Shown here: positions 57,862-64,000 of the stretch, one piece after another
Layout: every line of letters begins with the position of its first letter
Numbering within the stretch: the first letter of the stretch is position 1
Origin: Coturnix japonica
Lineage: Eukaryota; Chordata; Aves; Galliformes; Phasianidae
Direction of reading: 5' to 3'
DNA: 64,000 nt
NCBI RefSeq assembly: GCF_001577835.2
Contig: NC_029547.1
Coordinates: 64,850,202 to 64,914,201, forward strand
Notes under the pieces: model-generated
Told to the model about the DNA's origin: nothing
The model's input: the letters and a program-made list of their open reading frames with translations, nothing else
Databases searched by the model: none
Position numbers and translations under genes: made by a program

Positions 57862-59917
57862 ATGCCAAACATGTTCAGAGGGAATGAGGAGGTTCCCAGC
57901 TCTGGGAATGAGGAGGTCCCCAACTCTGGGGAGCCAGGTGAGAGCACCATATCCCTGCGCACACCTCCCTGCTGCCAGGCAGGGGGATGCTGGGGGTTTG
58001 TCTGTGGCCAGAAGGGACAACAAGGTGCTTCTCCAGCACTGTGGGCAGGCAGGGCCCATCTGCTCCTCGGCCAGGGAACCCAGCCAAGCTGTGGCTGCTG
58101 CTGGCACCACTACGCCTGCAATGCCCCCTACCCCTCCACCCCTTCCAGACCCGCCTCTCAGCCAGCGTGGCAGGCACGGAGCAGGCCCTGGGGATGACCC
58201 CAGGGACACCCGTCCCTGCCAGGTGCTCACCGCTGCTCATGGTTGCTCTCTCCTTCCTCTGCAGTGTGCATGCTGTGCCGCCGCACACAGGTCAACCCCG
58301 ACATCTGTGGACAGATATCTGTCAACGGTGGGCTCTGTGCCCACCAGTTCTGCGTGGTGAGTTCCCTCAAGGCACAGAGCTCCTGTCAGGGATGCTCCCA
58401 TCCTTTCTGGCCTCACGAGATCACGCTCTTTTCTCTCTTACAGTTCTTTGCCGACGGCCTCTTGAAATGGAGAAGCCGAGTGGGGGGGATTTTTGAGTTC
58501 CCCCCTGGTGTCATCCAGCAAACAATCCAGCTGGCAGACCAGAAGGTGAGGACCTGAAAAAAAAAGGGAGCTTGATGTTGGCAGAGGCTCACACTGGCTT
58601 TGCCTGGGCCCAAAGAAAGTGATCACGGCCCTTCCAACTGGCAGTAATGGGCACTGGTCTGCTCTTTCCAGCACTGCTTTGTCTGTGGTGAGAGGGGAGC
58701 TACCATCAGCTGCGCAGAGACAGGCTGTGAGCGCAGCTTCCATCTACCCTGCGCCGAGGACGGGGAGTGCGTCACGCAATACTTTGGGCAGTACAGGTAA
58801 GTAAGGGCCAGCAGGAGCAGCAGAGCTGCCGTCCCTCCAAGGGAGGAACCCACCGCGACACCTGCCAGCACCCTGCCACAGCCAGAGCCCAGGCCTGGCT
58901 CTCTTTCCTGGTCCTCTGCCCTCCTCACAGCACTTGTCACCGTGCCCGTCCCTTCTGTCCTCCTGACCAGGTCCTTCTGCTGTGAGCACCGCCCTCAGCA
59001 GATAGTGGAGGCAGCTCCAGCGCCAGACACTGACTGTGTCATCTGCCTGGAGCCCCTGGGGGGCAGCACGCCCTACCAGACCCTGAGGTGCCCAGCGTGC
59101 AAGAACACTTGGTTCCACCGGGGCTGCATCTGGGTAGGAGCCCTCCCCTCACCCTGCACCCTGCAGGCACGGCCAGTGCTCAGCAGAACCCACACCCGCT
59201 CATGCTCATTTTTCTTGTGCTTCTCCTGCAGAAATACGCCATGCACGCTGCCACCATGTGTTTCTACTGCCCCGTCTGTAGATCAAAAGGGCCATTCCGC
59301 GCCAATATGACCGCGTTGGGGATCCAAATCCCAGTCAGGTTGGTGTCCTTCTGCCCAGCTCGGCAGACACTCGGGCACAGAAGCTGTGCCAGCTCTGGCA
59401 GGCCCAATCCCTTGCCATCCCACAAGCATTGGTCTCAGCTTCATGGAGAAGCTGGGAATGAGCTCAGTGTGGATGCCCTGATCTGCCTTATGCCTGGGGC
59501 ACTGGGGACTCATCACATTCCCTCTGTTCTCTGGCAGACCACCATCTTGGTGGGACGACGAATGGTTCCAGCCGCTGAGAGAAAGGTATGGGCGCTGTGA
59601 TGCCACGGTGCAACCTACTTCAGAGGCAGGGATACGGCACCAGTAAGCGGGTGGAGTGACTCACACAGTCCTCTTGGGCTATGCATGGGATCTCAGCCTC
59701 ACCATAGGCTGGAGAGCAAGGACTGGCACCAGAAACTGTGCGGCTGCTCCCTGCTTGTTTTCACTTCATCCTCACAGACCAACCCTTTCCTTCTGCAGGC
59801 TCTGGGAGCTGTACTTCTGCACTCTTGTGGAGCAACAGGCATGCACCGGTATGCTCGCTTCTGGGCCCAATGATCACCAGCTCGGGAGTGCTCCAGCTGC
59901 GCTGGTCAAGAAAACAG
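57862..59917 (+). CDS. PHF7-like PHD/RING finger protein, copy A (exons 1-8, then contig join)
   Basis: Exons: 57,862-57,937; 58,265-58,356; 58,444-58,545; 58,672-58,796; 58,971-59,133; 59,232-59,338; about 59,538-59,652; 59,799-59,917. Introns are GT-AG with matching phases through exon 6. The product shows an extended PHD (CMLC ... HQFC, then HCFVCGERGATISC, FHLPCAEDGECVTQYFGQY, FCCEH) and a RING/PHD-like finger (CVICLEPL, CPACKNTWFHRGC, CFYCPVCR), the order seen in PHF7 and G2E3. PHF7 in mammals reads histone H3 and ubiquitinates H2A in the male germ line; that role here is inference. From about 59,590 on there are small indels against copy B that break the frame. They look like poor sequence near the contig end at 59,996. 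The RS-rich last exon is missing from this copy. Confidence 0.85.
58265..58356 (+). CDS. PHF7-like exon 2 (start of extended PHD)
   Basis: Encodes VCMLCRRTQVNPDICG and on to GGLCAHQFCV, the zinc-knuckle half of the extended PHD, corresponding to human VCWLCLREPGDPEKLG ... HYFCL. Confidence 0.88.
58672..58796 (+). CDS. PHF7-like exon 4 (PHD finger)
   Basis: Encodes HCFVCGERGATISCAETGCE and FHLPCAEDGECVTQYFGQY. This aligns closely with human PHF7 CFVCKKKGAAINCQKDQC ... FHLPCGQERGCLSQFFGEY and is the strongest link to that family. Confidence 0.92.
58971..59133 (+). CDS. PHF7-like exon 5, copy A (RING/PHD-like finger)
   Basis: Encodes 54 residues including CVICLEPLGGSTPYQ and CPACKNTWFHRGCIW. 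It differs from the matching exon of copy B (60,079-60,241) at 17 of 54 residues, although the introns on either side are nearly identical. Confidence 0.9.
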
Positions 59918-59995
59918 GTAAGAGGCAAAGAGCATGTGCCGCGGGACTGGGGCCAGGCATGGCCTGGCAGTAGGTGTTCAGGGTGGCCCTTGGCA

Positions 59996-59996
59996 N
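59996..59996. other. Single-N contig join inside the PHF7-like array
   Basis: To the left is intron 8 sequence of copy A; to the right the text resumes in intron 4 sequence of another copy. One N here hides an unknown amount of DNA or a false join. Confidence 0.75.
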
Positions 59997-60078
59997 CCAG
60001 GCCTGGCTCTCTTTCCTGGTCCTCTGCCCTCCTCACAGCACTTGTCACCGTGCCCGTCCCTTCTGTCCTCCTGACCAG

Positions 60079-61966
60079 GTCCTTCTGCTCGGAGCATCGC
60101 CCTCAGCAGGCACAGGAGGCAGCTCCATCTCCCAACACACCCTGCATCATCTGCGTGGAGCCTGTGGGGGACAGCACGTCCTACCACACCATGATGTGCC
60201 CTGTGTGCAAAGAGGCCTGGTTCCACCGGGGCTGCATCTGGGTAGGAGCCCTCCCCTCACCCTGCACCCTGCAGGCACGGCCAGTGCTCAGCAGAACCCA
60301 CACCCGCTCATGCTCACGTTGCTTGTGCTTCTCCTGCAGAAATACGCCATGCACGCTGCCACCATGTGTTTCTACTGCCCCGTCTGTAGATCAAAAGGGC
60401 CATTCCGCTCCAATATGACCGCGTTGGGGATCCAAATCCCAGTCAGGTTGGTGTCCTTCTGCCCAGCTCGGCAGACACTCGGGCACAGAAGCTGTGCCAG
60501 CTCTGGCAGGCCCAATCCCTTGCCATCCCACAAGCATTGGTCTCAGCTTCATGGAGAAGCTGGGAATGAGCTCAGTGTGGATGCCCTGATCTGCCTTATG
60601 CCTGGGGCACTGGGGACTCATCACATTCCCTCTGTTCTCTGGCAGACCACCATCTTGGTGGGACGACGAATGGTTCCAGCCGCTGAGAGAAAGGTACGGG
60701 CGCTGTGATGCCCAACGGTGCACCTACTTCAGAGGCAGGGATACGGCACCAGTAAGCGGGTGAGTGACCTCCACAGTCCTCTTGGGCTATGCATGGGATC
60801 TCAGCCTCACCATAGGCTGGGAGAGCAAGGACTGAGCACCAGAACTGTGCCGGCTGCTCCCTGCCTTGGTTCACTTCATCCTCACAGCCACAACCCCTTT
60901 CCTTCTGCAGGCTCTGGGAGCTGTACCTCTGCACCTCTTGTGGAGCACAAGGCATGCACCGGTACTGCTCCTTCTGGGGCCCAATGATCACCAGCTGGGA
61001 GTGCTCCAGCTGCGCTGGTCAAGAAACAGGTAAGAGGCAAAGAGCCATGTGCCGCGGGACTGGGGCCAGGCATGGCCTGGCAGTAGGTGTTCAGGGTGGC
61101 CTTGCCACAGTCTCTCTGCCCCATGGGGCTGGCAGCCTGTCCTGCCCTGGGGCTGCATGTTCATCCTGCTGAGCTTCTCATCTCTCCTTACAGCCTCCAG
61201 CAAGTGCCCTGAGTTTTCCAGCACTTCCAGACGGGAGGTACCAGTGCCTTCCCGCATAGTTACAGGACTTGAAAATGCCAGCTCTGGTCCTGCTAGACAG
61301 GCAGCATCCAGCCCATCCTGCAGCTCCCAGCTGCCTGTGCTCAGAATCCAGCCCAGAGTGCCGGCAACTGAGGAGACCACCACCTGCTCACATCCATCTG
61401 AGGAGCGGGACGCCTCTCAGCAGCACCAAGGACGTGCTGGGAGGAGATGGGCACCAGCTGCAGGTGCTGAGAGCTGCTCCGTGAGCCCCACCAGGAGGAG
61501 GACAGCGTGGGCCAGCAGAAGATCTGCAGTACCTGCACCCACAACGCGTCCTGGGGAGCGGGTGACTGGAAGAACAAGGAGCCGCTCCCCATTGCAAGGC
61601 CGGGCCTCAGGCTCCCAGAGTCAGCCCCAACGACGTCATGGTGGGAGCCATACAACAGCCCGTGGTGCACAGAGCAGCACCTGCACCTTGGCCACACCAG
61701 CACGATCGTGGTCCTTGAGGGTTCGTCTGCAGTCTGCACGCCGGAAACAATCCAGGCAGCGAAGGCGGGCCCCCACTCGAAGCCGATCCCTAGTGGGGCG
61801 TCGTGCTTCGGCTTCCCGCAGCCGGAGCCGATCCCCAGTGGGGCGTCGTGCTTCAGATGTCCGCAGCCGGAGCCGATCCCCTGTGGGGCGTCGTGCTTCA
61901 GCTTCCCGCAGCCGGAGCCGATCCCCAGTGGGGCGTCGTGATTCATCTTCCCACAGCCAGCCCTGA
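60079..61966 (+). CDS. PHF7-like protein, copy B (exons 5-9) with Arg/Ser-rich tail
   Basis: Exons 60,079-60,241; 60,340-60,446; 60,646-60,759; 60,911-61,029; 61,194-61,966, all GT-AG and in phase. The exon 7 donor is GG|GTGAGT, giving GRDTAPVSG|LWELYLC, which aligns with human GRDSFEDEGRWCLILC. Domains are a RING/PHD-like finger (CIICVEPVGD ... CKEAWFHRGC ... CPVCR) and a last zinc finger (LCTSCGAQGMHRYCS ... WECSSC), then a 257-codon final exon rich in Ser, Arg and Gln that ends in repeats of SRSRSRSPVGRRAS. Together with exons 1-4 of copy A a full protein would be about 556 residues, against roughly 380 for human PHF7. Exons 1-4 of this copy lie in the missing sequence. Confidence 0.85.
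61194..61966 (+). CDS. PHF7-like final exon encoding an RS-rich domain, copy B
   Basis: 257 codons starting at acceptor CAG (61,191-61,193). The first half is Ser/Thr/Gln-rich; the second has RRR clusters and then about three and a half copies of a 15-residue unit (VGRRASASRSRSRSP) before SSSHSQP and TGA. Human PHF7 and G2E3 lack such a tail. RS domains act in splicing factors and are phosphorylated; Arg/Ser repeats also occur in protamine-type proteins. Confidence 0.85.
61785..61950 (+). repeat. 45-bp tandem repeats encoding RS units, copy B
   Basis: About 3.5 units of 45 bp, each with 'gtggggcgtcgtgcttc' and 'agccggagccgatcccc'. The spacing keeps the frame. Very similar repeats occur at 63,535-63,700. 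Confidence 0.92.
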
Positions 61967-62311
61967 GGAGGCCGTGGAAGCCGGTCCGGGCAGCGGGGAC
62001 AAGCCTGGGCACAAAGCCATTCCCAGGCATACCACCAAAGTATATGTCCCCACAGACCATCCTGAAGGCAGCACAGTAGCAGCCATGTCCCAACCACACT
62101 TGATGGCTGCGGTCTCAAGCGGAAAGAAAACAAACCTTGAAGAGAGTCCACGTGTGTTTACTTCATCCTTCTGTGGACCGCCCGGGCACACAGCCGCTCC
62201 CGGGTCCAACAGCAGAGAAAACATCCCCAAAGACAGTCCCAAAAACAGCGTGAAAACAACCCTTGTCCCATCTCTGCATGATTTTTATCATTCCAACCTA
62301 AAAATAATAAA
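61967..62311 (+). terminator. 3' UTR and polyadenylation signal of PHF7-like copy B
   Basis: About 340 bp follow the stop. AATAAA lies at 62,306-62,311 inside 'aaaataataaaccc'. Confidence 0.7.
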
Positions 62312-62534
62312 CCCTTAACATATTCCCCAAATATTGGCTTCATTCTTCTCTGTTTGTCCTGCGGTGGGGAGTGTTAGGAGCTGAGACCATGGGGTTGTCT
62401 TCTCTGCAGTGCCCTCCCATATATTTGGCACAGTTATCTTTTGGTCCATATGCGTCTGTGATGGGGTCAGCAAGCCTGCAGGCCAGCTGTGTGTGCAGCA
62501 CCCACAGCATACTGCAGCCCAGAAGGCCAACTGT

Positions 62535-62613
62535 GTTCTAGGCTGCATTAAATTAGGGTTGACTAGCAGGGAGAGGGAGGTGATTGTCCCCCTCTACTTG
62601 GCTCTTGTGTGGC
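62535..62613 (+). repeat. CR1 LINE snippet cut off by a contig join
   Basis: Sense CR1 ('gagagggaggtgattgtccc', 'cccctctacttggctcttgtg') stops abruptly at the N at 62,614, where PHF7-like intron sequence begins. An element broken exactly at an N supports an artificial join. Confidence 0.7.
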
Positions 62614-62672
62614 NGCTGCTCCCTGCCTTGGTTCACTTCATCCTCACAGCCACAACCCCTTTCCTTCTGCAG

Positions 62673-63716
62673 GCTCTGGGAGCTGTACCTCTGCACCTCT
62701 TGTGGAGCACAAGGCATGCACCGGTACTGCTCCTTCTGGGGCCCAATGATCACCAGTTGGGAGTGCTCCAGCTGCGCTGGTGAAGAAACAGGTAAGAGGC
62801 AAAGAGCCATGTGCCACGGGACTGGGGCCAGGCATGGCCTGGCAGTAGGTGCTCAGGGTGGCCTTGCCACAGTCTCTCTGCCTCATGGGGCTGGCAGCCT
62901 GTCCTGCCCTGGGGCTGCATGTTCATCCTGCTGAGCTTCTCATCTCTCCTTACAGCCTCCAGCAAGTGCCCTGAGTTTTCCAGCACTTCCAGACGGGAGG
63001 TACCTCCCGCATAGTTACAGGACCTGAAAATGTCAGCTCTGGTCCTGCTAGACAGGCAGCATCCACCATCCTGCAGCTCCAGCTGCCTGTGCTCAGAATC
63101 CAGCCAGAGTGCCGGCACTGAGGAGACCACCACCTGCTCACATCCATCTGAGGAGCGGGACGCCTCTCAGCAGCACCAAGGACGTGCTGGGAGGAGCCAG
63201 GCACCAGCTGCAAGGGCTGAGAGTGGCTCCCTGAGCCCCACCAGGAGGAGGACAGCGTGGGCCAGCAGAAGATCTGCAGTACCTGCACCCACAACGCGTC
63301 CTGGGGAGCGGGTGACTGGAAGAACAAGGAGCCGCTCCCCATTGCAAGGCCGGGCCTCAGGCTCCCAGAGTCAGCCCCAACGACGTCATGGTGGGAGCCA
63401 TACAACAGCCCGTGGTGCACAGAGCAGCACCTGCACCTTGGCCACACCAGCACGATCGTGGTCCTTGAGGGTTCGTCTGCAGTCTGCACGCCGGAGACAA
63501 TCCAGGCAGCGAAGGCGGGCCCCCACTCGAAGCCGATCCCTAGTGGGGCGTCGTGCTTCGGCTTCCCGCAGCCGGAGCCGATCCCCAGTGGGGCGTCGTG
63601 CTTCAGATGTCCGCAGCCGGAGCCGATCCCCTGTGGGGCGTCGTGCTTCAGCTTCCCGCAGCCGGAGCCGATCCCCAGTGGGGCGTCGTAATTCATCTTC
63701 CCACAGCCAGCCCTGA
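62673..63716 (+). CDS. PHF7-like protein, copy C (exons 8-9 only), probably disrupted
   Basis: Exon 8 (62,673-62,791) is intact and encodes the same zinc finger as copy B with one change (AGEE for AGQE). The final exon (62,956-63,716) has lost 7 nt after REVP, creating an in-frame TAG at 63,012-63,014. Several single-base losses before about 63,125 bring the frame back, and the RS repeats and TGA then match copy B. This is either a pseudogene or sequence error near a contig edge. Earlier exons are not in the window. Confidence 0.75.
63535..63700 (+). repeat. 45-bp tandem repeats encoding RS units, copy C
   Basis: Same unit number and order as copy B, with one visible change in the last unit (Asn for Asp before SSSHSQP). 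Confidence 0.92.
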
Positions 63717-64000
63717 GGAGGCCGTGGAAGCCGGTCCGGGCAGCGGGGACAAGCCTGGGCACAAAGCCTCTCCCGGGCAAACCACCAGAGTATATGTCCC
63801 CACAGACCATCCTGAAGGCAGCACAGTAGCAGCCGTGTCCCAACCACACTTGATGGCTGCGGTCTCAAGCGGAAAGAAAACAAACCTTGAAGAGAGTCCA
63901 CGTGTGTTTACTTCATCCTTCTGTGGACCGCCCGGGCACACAGCCGCTCCCGGGTCCAACAGCAGAGAAAACATCCCCAAAGACAGTCCCAAAAACAGTG

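Larger units (their letters stand above)
62615..64000 (+). repeat. Near-identical duplicate of 60,853-62,250
   Basis: From 62,615 to the window end the sequence repeats the intron 7-exon 8-exon 9-3' UTR part of copy B with few differences; the offset goes from 1,762 to 1,750 because of small deletions. Confidence 0.93.

Noticed and set aside
61341-62099. 252-codon open frame on the minus strand through the RS repeats, and a 144-codon alternative plus frame
   Set aside because: Three-fold periodic GC-rich repeats keep several frames open. The frame that continues the spliced zinc-finger exons is the RS one, and the same shadows recur in copy C.
1-64000. CRISPR arrays, tRNA or rRNA genes, bacterial operons
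   Set aside because: The tandem repeats present are eukaryotic microsatellites and coding repeats without spacer structure. No cloverleaf or rRNA core sequence was recognised.

Overview
The window looks like a galliform bird genome, most likely chicken or a close relative, from the Z chromosome. The evidence is the gene order CDKN2B > CDKN2A(ARF) > < MTAP (the 9p21 block of mammals, which is Z-linked in birds), many CR1 LINE fragments, and an ARF first exon with Val9 and Arg10, the two residues altered in sex-linked barring of chickens. All protein genes called here are spliced, and exon limits were read from GT-AG borders and phase.

Layout. (1) 1-12.4 kb: no gene seen; CR1 fragments, a decayed endogenous retrovirus piece with gag-like and pol-like parts (9.68-11.15 kb), and an AAGG microsatellite with an unresolved base. 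(2) 12.5-15.4 kb: CpG-rich promoter and the two coding exons of CDKN2B (p15INK4b, 139 aa). (3) 15.4-28 kb: the CDKN2A/ARF locus. ARF exon 1-beta is at 18.6 kb, an unreported-looking decayed second copy of the exon 1-beta segment at 22.9-23.9 kb, a candidate relic of INK4a exon 1-alpha ending at 24,844, and a shortened exon 2 at 27.2 kb. Joining exon 1-beta to exon 2 ends translation at the junction, giving a protein of about 61 residues (the p7ARF situation). Many polypurine/polypyrimidine repeats lie here. (4) 28-33 kb: repeats, including pentamer arrays in opposite orientation around an assembly gap. (5) 33.2-50.9 kb, minus strand: complete eight-exon MTAP (280 aa), with an antisense env fossil and CR1 copies in its introns. 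(6) 51-57.6 kb: a possible mariner remnant, a gag fossil and CR1 pieces. (7) 57.7-64 kb: a plus-strand family of PHF7-like genes (extended PHD + RING/PHD-like zinc fingers) ending in an unusual Arg/Ser-rich tail with 45-bp repeats. Three partial copies are joined at single-N positions, so the copy number and order here are not reliable.

Function. p15INK4b and ARF are cell-cycle brakes acting through CDK4/6-RB and MDM2-p53. MTAP is the methionine-salvage enzyme next door. The PHF7-like genes are probably chromatin readers/ubiquitin ligases of the type known from the male germ line. No RNA genes, CRISPR arrays or prokaryotic features were seen.
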